A stretch of DNA of 64,000 bases from Rubellimicrobium mesophilum DSM 19309 (lineage in GTDB: Bacteria > Pseudomonadota > Alphaproteobacteria > Rhodobacterales > Rhodobacteraceae). Below are positions 56,548 through 64,000 of the stretch, piece by piece; position 1 is the first letter of the stretch, and every line of letters starts with the position of its first letter. The translations under genes and the position numbers were made by a program. The notes under the pieces are model-generated. The model ran no database searches, was not told the DNA's origin, and saw only the letters and a list, made by a program, of their open reading frames with translations. The stretch spans positions 1 to 64,000 of the forward strand of contig NZ_KK088559.1 in assembly GCF_000600335.2 (NCBI RefSeq), read 5' to 3'.

Positions 56548-58440
56548 ATGGCCTTTGCCGGGCTCGCGGACAGCGCCGCCATCGAGGCGGAGGGCCCGTG
56601 GGAGGCGCGCGACCTCCCCCGCACGACCTGGGGCGTCCTGAGCCGCACCGCGAGCCGCGTCCCCGACCGCCCGGCGCTGACCTTCCAGCTCCTCTCCGAC
56701 CCGAAGGCCCATGCCGAGACGCTGAGCTGGCGCGAGCTTCAGGCGCGCGTGGCGCAGGCGGCGAACCTGTTCCGCTCCCTGGGCGTGGGGGAGGGGGACA
56801 CGGTCGCCTACCTCCTGCCCAACTGCACCGAGGTCGCGCTAGCCTATCTCGGCGGGCAGGTGGCCGGGATCGTGAACCCGATCAACCCGCTCCTCGATGC
56901 CGAGCAGATCGCGGGCATCCTGCGCGAGACCAAGGCCAAGGTCCTCGTGACGCTGAAGGCCTTCCCCAAGACCGACGTGCCGCAGAAGGCAGCGCAGGCG
57001 GTGGCTCTCGCGCCCAACGTCGAGACCGTGCTGGAGGTGGACCTGCGGCGGCACCTGACGGGGGTGAAGAAGCTCCTCGTGCCGCTGCTGCGCCCGAAGA
57101 ACCCCGTGACGCACAAGGCCCGGGTGCTCGACTTCCACCGCGAGGCGATGCGGCAGCCGAGGGAACTGCGGTTCCCGGACAGCGCGGGGGACCGCGTCGC
57201 GGCCTACTTCCACACTGGCGGGACGACGGGGCTGCCCAAGCTTGCGCGGCATCGCTACCGGGGGCTGATCTACAACGGCTGGGTGGCGCACCGGCTGCTG
57301 TTCACCGAACAGGACACGATGATCGTGCCGCTGCCGATGTTCCACGTCTTCGCGGCGGTGGTCTGCATGGGGGCGAGCGTCGCCTCGGGCGCCCATGTCG
57401 TGCTGCCGACGCCGCAGGGCTACCGGGGCGAGGGGGTCTTCGACAACTTCTGGAAGCTGATCGAGCGCTGGCGCGTGACCTTCGTCATCACCGTGCCGAC
57501 CGCCATCTCGGCGCTGATGCAAAGGCCGGTGGACGCCGACATCTCCTCGCTCAAGCTTGCCTTCTCGGGGTCCGCGCCCCTGCCGGTGGAGCTCTTCAAC
57601 CGCTTCGAGGCGGCGGCGGGCCTCACGGTGATCGAGGGCTACGGCCTGACCGAGGCGACCTGCCTCGTGTCGGTCAACCCGCCGCAGGGGGAGCGGAAGG
57701 TGGGCTCCATCGGCGTGCCCTTCCCCTACACCCGCGTCCGCATCATCGACCCCCACACGCAGATGGACTGCCTCGAGGACGAGGTAGGGGAGATCTGCGT
57801 GTCGTCGCCCGGCGTCTGGGGCGGGAACGTCTACACCGAGGGGGCGAAGAACGCCGAGATCTTCTATCCCGGCGAGGACGACGCGCCGGAATGGCTGCGG
57901 ACCGGGGACCTCGGGCGGCGGGACCATGACGGCTATCTCTGGATCACCGGGCGGGCCAAGGACATCATCATCCGGGGCGGGCACAACATCGACCCCGCGC
58001 AGATCGAGGACGCGCTCTGCGGCCATCCGGCGGTCGCCATGGCCGGGGCCATCGGCCAGCCCGACGCCCATGCGGGCGAGGTGCCCTGCGTCTACGTCGA
58101 GTTGGTGAAGGACGCGACCGCCACCGAGGCGGAGCTCTTGGAGCACGCCCGCGCCCACGTCCGCGAGAGGGCGGCGCAGCCCAAGCACCTCGAGGTGCTC
58201 GACGAGCTGCCCAAGACCGCCGTGGGCAAGATCTTCAAGCCGGACCTTCGGAAGCGCGCCATCAAGCGGGTCTACGACCGGGCGCTCACTGACGCGGGCC
58301 TGCCGGCCGAGGTGGCGGAGGTGGTCGAGGACCGCAAGCTCGGCCTCGTGGCGCGGCTGCGGCCCATGGGCGAGGTGACGGACGAGGCGGTGGACCGGGC
58401 GCTCGGCCCCTTCACGCGGCCCTGGACCTGGGTGGAGTAG
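56548..58440 (+). CDS. Acyl-CoA synthetase (AMP-dependent ligase)
   Basis: A 630-residue member of the ANL adenylating superfamily that activates a carboxylic acid, probably a fatty acid, to acyl-CoA. Motifs: P-loop AAYFHTGGTTGLPKLARH (residues about 220-237), VIEGYGLTEATCLVSVNPPQ, LRTGDLGRRDHDGYLWITGR with AKDIIIRGGHNIDPAQIEDA, and the catalytic lysine in PKTAVGKIFKPDLRK. ATG 56548 follows GGGGGGAGacgg and is preferred over the open frame extending back into the exporter gene. Confidence 0.9.
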   Translation: MAFAGLADSAAIEAEGPWEARDLPRTTWGVLSRTASRVPDRPALTFQLLSDPKAHAETLSWRELQARVAQAANLFRSLGVGEGDTVAYLLPNCTEVALAYLGGQVAGIVNPINPLLDAEQIAGILRETKAKVLVTLKAFPKTDVPQKAAQAVALAPNVETVLEVDLRRHLTGVKKLLVPLLRPKNPVTHKARVLDFHREAMRQPRELRFPDSAGDRVAAYFHTGGTTGLPKLARHRYRGLIYNGWVAHRLLFTEQDTMIVPLPMFHVFAAVVCMGASVASGAHVVLPTPQGYRGEGVFDNFWKLIERWRVTFVITVPTAISALMQRPVDADISSLKLAFSGSAPLPVELFNRFEAAAGLTVIEGYGLTEATCLVSVNPPQGERKVGSIGVPFPYTRVRIIDPHTQMDCLEDEVGEICVSSPGVWGGNVYTEGAKNAEIFYPGEDDAPEWLRTGDLGRRDHDGYLWITGRAKDIIIRGGHNIDPAQIEDALCGHPAVAMAGAIGQPDAHAGEVPCVYVELVKDATATEAELLEHARAHVRERAAQPKHLEVLDELPKTAVGKIFKPDLRKRAIKRVYDRALTDAGLPAEVAEVVEDRKLGLVARLRPMGEVTDEAVDRALGPFTRPWTWVE

Positions 58441-58561
58441 CGTGCCCTCGGAGGGTTTCGTCGGGAGGATGGGGCTGGGGCGCTTCCTGCGGCACGGAGC
58501 GCGGGCGGACGCCGCCATGCCCATCGGGGCGCCGCCCGCGAACGTGGCGCCGCCGGGACCC

Positions 58562-59527
58562 ATGATGGCGGCCTATCGGCGGGACGGGAGCGCGCTGGCG
58601 CGGCTGGAGCCGGAGGAGCCGTTGCGCGCGGCCGTCTGGGTGGACCTCTACCGCCCCGACGAAGCGTTGTCGGCGCGCGTGAAGGCGGAGCTGGGCGTGG
58701 AGGTCCCGACGCTCGAGGACATGGAGGAGATCGAGGTCTCGAACCGGCTCTACCGCGAGGAGGGGCTGGAGGTGATGACGGCGATCCTGCCCGGCGCCCT
58801 GCCGAACGGCGCGCAGGATTCGGGACCGGTGACGTTCCTGCTCGGCCCCGAGCGGCTCGTGACCGTGCGGCACCACGCGCCCCGGCCCTTCGAGACCTAT
58901 CCGCAGCGCGCGGACCGCTCCTCCACGGGCTGCGGCTCGACCGACCGGCTGTTCCTGGGGCTGATCGAGGAGATCGTGGCGCGGCTCGCGGACCACGTCG
59001 AGGCGTCGGACCGGGCGCTCGACGCGCTGGCGGCGCGCATCTACGCGGGGACGGAGCAGTCGCTGACGCAAGCCGAGCTGGAGCAGGCGCTGAAGGCCAC
59101 GGGGCGGCAGGGCGAGGTGCTGGCGCGGGTGCGGCTGGGCCTCCTGACCCTGGAGCGGATGCTGTCGGTCTTCGGGCTCTGGTCCGACGCGCGGGGCGAG
59201 GGGAAGGCGCTGCGGCCGCACCTCAAGTCCACGATGCGAGACCTGCAGGCGCTGGAGGAGCACGCCGACTTCCTGTCGGGACGGGTGGGCCTCGCCACTG
59301 ACACGACGCTGGGAATGGTGAACCTGTCGCAGAACCAGACGGTGCGCATCCTCTCGGTGGTGGCGACGCTGTTCCTGCCGCCGACGCTGATCGGCACGAT
59401 CTACGGCATGAACTTCCACTTCATGCCGGAGCTGGACGAGGTCTGGGGCTATCCCATCGCACTGGTCGCCATGCTGATCTCGGCGCTGGCGAGCTGGGCC
59501 TACTTCAAGTGGAGGGGTTGGCTGTAA
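58562..59527 (+). CDS. CorA-family magnesium transporter
   Basis: A 321-residue divalent-cation channel. The large N-terminal cytoplasmic domain (LEPEEPLRAAVWVDLYRPDE) leads to a long helix and two C-terminal transmembrane helices, LSVVATLFLPPTLIGTIYGM and YPIALVAMLISALASWAYFK. The loop between them carries the CorA signature YGMNFHFMPE (Gly-Met-Asn filter). ATG 58562 (MMAAYRRDGSALARLEPEEP) gives normal family length; the frame is open back to a GTG at 58442, which would add 40 non-conserved residues. Confidence 0.9.
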   Translation: MMAAYRRDGSALARLEPEEPLRAAVWVDLYRPDEALSARVKAELGVEVPTLEDMEEIEVSNRLYREEGLEVMTAILPGALPNGAQDSGPVTFLLGPERLVTVRHHAPRPFETYPQRADRSSTGCGSTDRLFLGLIEEIVARLADHVEASDRALDALAARIYAGTEQSLTQAELEQALKATGRQGEVLARVRLGLLTLERMLSVFGLWSDARGEGKALRPHLKSTMRDLQALEEHADFLSGRVGLATDTTLGMVNLSQNQTVRILSVVATLFLPPTLIGTIYGMNFHFMPELDEVWGYPIALVAMLISALASWAYFKWRGWL

Positions 59528-59717
59528 GGGGCGGCGTCCCATCGGGCTGGATCGGCGCGATCGGATCGGGCGCGGTGCTCGCCGCGCTTTTCCTCCCGCC
59601 ATCAACGCTTCCTTAACCTTTCGCTGCCATGGTGGTCCCGTCCCTGGGTCGCCGCCCGGCGGGGTAGGGGAAGTTGCGTCCTCCGCCCGGTCGGTCCCTT
59701 GGCGGATGAAGTCCCGC

Positions 59718-60890
59718 TCAGTCCTTGTACGGGTCCACGTCGCCGGGGCCCGCCATGACCACGCCGAAGGGGTGGAGGACGTGCTCGATCTCCACCGTGC
59801 CCGCGTGCTCCGATAGGACCTCGGGCAGGCGGCGGTAGGCCTGCGGCGCCTCGTCGAGGTCGCCGCCGACGAGCGCGACGCCCTTCCGGGCGAGCCAGGC
59901 GCGCATCTCGTCCCCGTCCACGCGCGGCGGACGGATCACGCGGCCCGTGCGGCGGTCCACCTTGCCCCGCGCGTCCGAGCGGGACATGACCCGGCCCGCG
60001 CCATGGACGGTCGAGTAGAGGGCGCGGACGCTGCCGGGCGATTCGACGCCGCGCAGGATCACCGCGTCGTCGCCCATGGAGCCGCCGACGAAGCCGCGCT
60101 GGCCGGGGAAGGCGGGTGTCGCGCCCTTGCGGACGACCCAGAGGTCGCGGCCGCCGTGGCGTTCCCTCCAGCAGAAGTTGTGGTGGTTGTGGACCTCGTC
60201 CGTGACCGCCCCGCCGATGATCCGCCGGACGCGCTCCACCACCCAGTCGCGGCCCGCGTAGGCGTAGAGGCCGCCGAGATCCACGCCGGCCATGTAGCCC
60301 TGCCCGGCGGCGCTGGAGGCCGGGAGGAGGGCGGGCGGCGCGAGCATGTTGCCGCTGGCCTTGGCCGCCGCGAGGTACTTGGTCGTGATCTTGTGGCCGA
60401 GCCCCCGCGAGCCGAAGTGGACGCCGATCCAGACGAAGCCCTCGTCGTCGTGGAAGAGGTCCACGTAGTGGTTCCCCCCGCCCACGGTGCCAAGCTGATC
60501 GCGGGCCAGCTTCCTGAGGTCGGTCACTCCGGCGGCTTTCCAGAGGTCGGACTCGAACAGCGGGTCGTCCACCTTCTCCTTGTTGGCGCGGCCCATCCCG
60601 AAGCTGATCGTCCGCGCCACGTCCCGCAGGATCGTGTCCGCCCGCGCCTCGATGTCCTCGAACCGGGTATCGAGCCGCACCGCCTTGTTCCCGCAGGCGA
60701 TGTCGTAGCCCACGCCGCTGATCGAGATGTGCTCCTCGTAGCCCACCACGCCGCCGATCGGGTGGTTGTAGCCCAGGTGCCCGTCCGCGCAGAGCACCCC
60801 CGCCGCCGCCGAGCCCGTGGCGAGGCAGGTCTCCATCTGCGCGAGCGTGTTCTCGTTGTGCCGTCCGAATATGGCGAGCGGAGCGGACAT
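59718..60890 (-). CDS. rtcB: RtcB-family RNA ligase
   Basis: A 390-residue RNA ligase joining 2',3'-cyclic-phosphate or 3'-phosphate ends to 5'-hydroxyl ends, using GTP and Mn2+. Metal and catalytic motifs: GVVGYEEHISISGVGYDIAC with Cys, LGTVGGGNHYVDLF, VHFGSRGLGHKITTKYL, DEVHNHHNFCW, and the guanylylated His in ALYSTVHGAGRVMSRSDA. The protein is a little shorter than E. coli RtcB but complete. ATG 60890 begins MSAPLAIFGRHNENTLAQ. No archease, RtcA or RtcR gene lies next to it in this window. Confidence 0.92.
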   Translation of the reverse strand: MSAPLAIFGRHNENTLAQMETCLATGSAAAGVLCADGHLGYNHPIGGVVGYEEHISISGVGYDIACGNKAVRLDTRFEDIEARADTILRDVARTISFGMGRANKEKVDDPLFESDLWKAAGVTDLRKLARDQLGTVGGGNHYVDLFHDDEGFVWIGVHFGSRGLGHKITTKYLAAAKASGNMLAPPALLPASSAAGQGYMAGVDLGGLYAYAGRDWVVERVRRIIGGAVTDEVHNHHNFCWRERHGGRDLWVVRKGATPAFPGQRGFVGGSMGDDAVILRGVESPGSVRALYSTVHGAGRVMSRSDARGKVDRRTGRVIRPPRVDGDEMRAWLARKGVALVGGDLDEAPQAYRRLPEVLSEHAGTVEIEHVLHPFGVVMAGPGDVDPYKD

Positions 60891-61064
60891 GTAGCCTCCG
60901 TGGGTCGGGAGCGGAAGGTAGGGGCGGTGCGCCTCGCGTCATGGGGGACGCGCCCCGAGATGACCCGGGCACCTCCACAATTCCGCCATGCCGGTCCCCC
61001 CTCCATGGCGTGGCGCCCCGCGACCAGGCGCCGGAATGCGATCCAGGGCGGAGAGAGGCAGGAG

Positions 61065-62311
61065 ATGGGCGAGACCGGAGCTACTATGGGCGCCGTCTTT
61101 CGCCTGAAGGCGTCGACCGTCGGTGTGCTGATCGGAATCCTTTCGGTCGGGGTCATCGGCCTGGCGATACAATACGAGGCCAAGTATCTCGCGGGCTCCT
61201 CGCCCACCCTGGCGGAGTTCGACATCTTCCGCTTGGTCGGGCGGCTGGCCTGGGAGGGTCGGGTCGCCGAGGCCTATTCCTTCGAGGTCTTCCACGCCAT
61301 GCAGAAGGCGCTGGGGGACGGCCTGACCTCGATGCCCTGGACCTATCCGCCGCCCTTCGACCTCGTGGCGGCGGCGCTGGCGCTGGCGCCGGTCGGGCTG
61401 GCCTATCTGGGCTTCGTCGGATCGACGCTGGCGGTCTTCCTTCTCGTCCTGAGGCGCCTGGCGGGCCCGGCTTTCTCGGCGGTTCTCGTCTGCCTCCTGC
61501 CGGTCCTGGCGCTCAACCTTCTCGTGGGCCAGAACGGCTGCCTGACCGGCGCGCTGGTCGGCCTCTTCGCGCTGCTGGCGCTGGAGGGGAAGCACCGCGC
61601 TGGGGTGCCTCTCGGGCTCATGGTGGTCAAGCCGCATTTGGCGCTGGGGCTCGGGGCGCATCTGCTCCTTGCCCGGCGCTGGGGCTGGCTCGGGGCGGCG
61701 GCGGCGGCCGCGGCGGGAATGATGGCACTCTCGACCCTGGCCTTTGGGCCGGGGATATGGACGGCCTTCCTCATGGGCCTGCGCGAATCCGGGCAGCTCC
61801 TCGCGTCGGGGGCATATACGATGCATCGCATGACCTCGGTCTACGCGGGGCTGCGCAGCTTCGGAGTCGGCGCCGAGCTGGCGCTGGGCATCCATGCCGG
61901 CGTGGCGCTGGCTGTTCTGGCCATGGCGCAGGCGGCGCACATACGGGGCTGGCGGGCGGAGAGGGTGCTCGCCGTCGCCCTCCTCGCCACGCTGCTGGGA
62001 AGCCCCTACAACTACGACTACGACCTGCCGATCCTGGGCGTGGCCCTGGCGCTGGTCTTCCGTGGTCCCCTTGAGGTCTCATCGAGGCGTCTCGTGGGCG
62101 TCATCGTGCTGCTCGTCCTCTTCACGGGGGCCTATCCGCTGGCGATCAGCGAGATGTCGGAGGATGGGCTCCTTCGAACCTGGCTGACTCGGGACGGGCA
62201 TATCCTGGCGCTGGCGCCCTTCTCCTTCCTGGTCCTTGCGGCCCTCCTCGTGGGCATGATGTGGCGGGAGGAGCGCGCGAGCGCGGCGGGGGCGGCTCCG
62301 CCCGGCCCTGA
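61065..62311 (+). CDS. GT87/DUF2029-type membrane glycosyltransferase, probable frameshift at the end
   Basis: About 415 residues with roughly ten hydrophobic helices. The family pattern is near the N terminus: AEFDIFRLVGRLAWEGRVAE, AYSFEVFHAMQ, then MPWTYPPPFDLVAAALALAP. Later LLVGQNGCLTGALVGLFALL, GLMVVKPHLALGLGAHLLLA and LLGSPYNYDYDLPILGVALA fit GT87 (polyprenyl-phosphate-linked sugar transferases). ATG 61065 follows agGCAGGAG. As sequenced, this frame has no stop and stays open to the window end. Adding one G to the run near 62288-62292 gives a stop at 62309-62311, which I take as the natural end. Confidence 0.75.
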
Positions 62312-62439
62312 CCTGACGGCCCCTGGCCCGAGGATGGGCCCAGCCGCGCCCCATTCGGGCCACGATCCCTGGCCAGACTGTTTCCGAGGGGCGCCGGCCG
62401 AAGGAACGCGCCTCGGACGAGAGTCAGGACGGTGGGCGC

Positions 62440-63864
62440 ATGAACGACAGGGTTCTCGTGATCGATCTGGACGGCACGCTGGTCCGGACGGACATGCTCT
62501 TCGAGACCTTCTGGTCGGCGCTGGGCCGAAGCTGGACCGCGCCGGTGCTCGCGCTGCGCAGCCTGCTCGTCTCGGGCCGCTCGGCGCTCAAGGCGGCGCT
62601 GAGCAAGGCCGGCCCGGTCGAGGTCGCCTCGCTGCCCTACAACGACGAGGTGCTGGACTACATCCGGGACTGGCGCGCGCGGGGTGGGCGGACGGCGCTG
62701 GTCACCGCCTCGCACCAGGATCTCGCCGATCAGGTAGCCGAGCATCTGGGCATCTTCGACGAGGTGCACGGCTCGGACGACGCCTCGAACCTCAAGGGGG
62801 AGCGGAAGGCCACGTTCCTCGAGTCGCGCTTCGGGCCGGGGCGCTTCGACTACATGGGCGACGCGCCCGCCGATCTGCCGGTCTGGGAGAAGGCCCACAA
62901 GGCGGTCGCCGTGGGAGCGCCGCGCTCGGTCCGGACCCGCCTCGCCGGACTCGGGCGGGAGGTGGAGCACCTTCGCGCGGGGACGCCGGCGCTGAAGGGC
63001 TATCTCCGCGCGCTGCGGCCGCACCAGTGGCTCAAGAACCTGCTCGTGGTGCTCCCGCTGCTGGCCTCGCACCGGGTCACGCCGGAGCTCCTCGGGGCGG
63101 CGCTGCTGGCCTTCGTGGCCTTCAGCCTGGTGGCGTCGAGCGTCTACGTGCTGAACGACCTCCTGGACCTGCAGGCGGACCGGGCGCATCCCAGGAAGCG
63201 CAACCGGCCCTTCGCCTCGGGTGCGGTGCCCATCGCGCACGGGACGGCGATGGCGCCGGTGCTGATGCTGATGGGCTTCCTCGCGGCGGTGCCGCTGGGG
63301 GGCAAGTTCGTCCTCTGCCTGTCGGCCTACTGGCTCGCCACCACGGCCTATTCGCTGATGCTGAAGCGGATCGCGGTGCTCGACATCGTGGTCCTCGCCG
63401 GGCTCTACACGCTGCGGATCGTGGCGGGGGCGCTGGCGACGGGCATCCCGCTGTCGGTCTGGCTCCTCGCCTTCTCGGTGTTCTTCTTCTTCGCGCTGGC
63501 GGCCGTGAAGCGTCAGGCCGAGCTTGCCGGGCAGGCGGGCGACGCCGGGACCGGCCTGCGCGGGCGCGGCTATCGGGTTGGCGACCTGCAGCTCGTGTCG
63601 AACATGGCGACCTCCTCGGGCTACGTCTCGGTCCTCGTGCTCGCACTCTACGTGAACTCGCCGGCGGTGCTGGGGCTCTACTCGAGCCCGGCGCTCCTCT
63701 GGGGCATCTGCCTCGTGCTGCTGTTCTGGCTGAGCCGGGTGATGATGCTGACCCACCGGGGCGAGATGCACGACGATCCCGTGGTCTTCGCCGCGACGGA
63801 TCGGGTGAGCCAGCTCTGCATCCTGCTCTGCGCCGCGCTGGGCTTTGGCGCGGTCCTGGTCTGA
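62440..63864 (+). CDS. HAD-phosphatase / UbiA-prenyltransferase fusion
   Basis: A 474-residue two-domain protein. Residues 1-190 are a HAD phosphatase (RVLVIDLDGTLVRTDMLFET, ALVTASHQDLADQV, FDYMGDAPADLPVWEKAHK). Residues 190-474 are a UbiA-type integral membrane transferase with the metal-diphosphate motif VYVLNDLLDLQADRAHPRKR and the second Asp-rich site near LQLVSNMATSSGY. Such fusions resemble decaprenylphosphoryl-5-phosphoribose synthase plus its phosphatase, making a polyprenyl-phosphoribose donor. Product inferred. The next gene starts two bases after its stop. Confidence 0.88.
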   Translation: MNDRVLVIDLDGTLVRTDMLFETFWSALGRSWTAPVLALRSLLVSGRSALKAALSKAGPVEVASLPYNDEVLDYIRDWRARGGRTALVTASHQDLADQVAEHLGIFDEVHGSDDASNLKGERKATFLESRFGPGRFDYMGDAPADLPVWEKAHKAVAVGAPRSVRTRLAGLGREVEHLRAGTPALKGYLRALRPHQWLKNLLVVLPLLASHRVTPELLGAALLAFVAFSLVASSVYVLNDLLDLQADRAHPRKRNRPFASGAVPIAHGTAMAPVLMLMGFLAAVPLGGKFVLCLSAYWLATTAYSLMLKRIAVLDIVVLAGLYTLRIVAGALATGIPLSVWLLAFSVFFFFALAAVKRQAELAGQAGDAGTGLRGRGYRVGDLQLVSNMATSSGYVSVLVLALYVNSPAVLGLYSSPALLWGICLVLLFWLSRVMMLTHRGEMHDDPVVFAATDRVSQLCILLCAALGFGAVLV

Positions 63865-63866
63865 CG

Positions 63867-64000
63867 ATGCTGCGCCTCGTCGCCAGCTACGCGGGCTTCG
63901 CGCTGCTCGCCACGGCCGTGAATCTCGGGACGCAGCGTGTCCTCTTGGGCGACTCGGCATCGCCACTGCGCTTCTTGGTCGCGCTGGTGGCGGGGACGCT
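63867..64000 (+). CDS. GtrA-like membrane protein, truncated by the window end
   Basis: Only the first 44 codons are present: MLRLVASYAGFALLATAVNL then GTQRVLLG, and a second hydrophobic stretch LRFLVALVAGT. This is the start of a GtrA-type small multi-helix protein, typically a flippase for polyprenyl-linked sugars. Its two-base spacing from the HAD-UbiA gene indicates one operon. Identity is moderate because the rest is missing. Confidence 0.6.
   Translation, partial: MLRLVASYAGFALLATAVNLGTQRVLLGDSASPLRFLVALVAGT

Noticed and set aside
61065-64000. A single giant fusion of GT87, HAD-UbiA-shifted and GtrA parts
   Set aside because: The middle third would be the wrong frame of a perfectly good HAD-UbiA gene. 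A missing base near 62290 explains it better.

Overview
The window is a GC-rich chromosomal segment (roughly 70% G+C by eye, strong G/C bias at third codon positions) that looks like an alphaproteobacterium of the order Rhodobacterales. This rests on the hom / glpX / recJ gene order, a soxBDAG sarcosine oxidase operon, a polyamine uptake cluster linked to a glutamine-synthetase-like ligase, a putA gene divergent from an Lrp-type regulator, a DUF2798 membrane protein, and dispersed palindromic intergenic repeats. The genus cannot be fixed from the sequence alone.

Layout. 0-13.4 kb: LysR regulator, Uma2-family protein, J-domain protein, then a polyamine (putrescine-type) ABC importer (binding protein, ATPase, two permeases) followed by catabolic enzymes: aminobutyraldehyde dehydrogenase, gamma-glutamylpolyamine synthetase-like ligase, second aldehyde dehydrogenase, aldo/keto reductase and iron alcohol dehydrogenase. 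13.4-18.6 kb: two secreted proteins (SH3/DUF1236 and a very low-complexity His/Asp/Gly-Asn protein), a 1.6-kb stretch without a convincing gene, a sulfotransferase preceded by an attenuator-like leader, and tRNA-Glu. 18.6-25.6 kb: core metabolism (recJ, glpX, hom, glutamate-type dehydrogenase). 25.7-27.6 kb: TadE/TadG-like pair. 27.6-33.2 kb: soxB, an AT-richer GIY-YIG ORF wedged into the operon, soxD, soxA, soxG. 33.3-37.5 kb: putA and its Lrp-type regulator. 37.5-45.5 kb: a genomic island in the 3' end of tRNA-Leu, with an integrase, an ORF interrupted by an amber codon, an excisionase-like HTH, a second integrase and a fused nuclease-methyltransferase-specificity restriction-modification enzyme. 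45.5-64 kb: P-loop kinase, LacI regulator with paired operators and an NlpC/P60-type protein, stress and envelope genes (UspA, MltB, HtrA, TauE, MsbA-like exporter), acyl-CoA synthetase, CorA, RtcB, and a polyprenyl-sugar cluster (GT87-like, HAD-UbiA fusion, GtrA-like) running off the end.

How the genes work together. The first cluster takes up polyamine and oxidises it through aminoaldehyde and gamma-glutamylated intermediates. The sox operon demethylates sarcosine with tetrahydrofolate, and putA oxidises proline to glutamate, so the window is rich in amine and amino-acid catabolism feeding glutamate and C1 pools.

Quality warning. At least a dozen reading frames break or locally shift by one base, nearly all at runs of G or C (patD, both sides of the Fe-ADH glycine motif, the end of the second aldehyde dehydrogenase, tadG, soxD, soxA, integrase 1 twice, HTH/zinc-ribbon gene, integrase 2, the R-M gene, the GT87 gene, attR). 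The simplest reading is homopolymer error in the underlying assembly. Frameshifted genes are therefore given over their full reconstructed span and should not be taken as proven pseudogenes.
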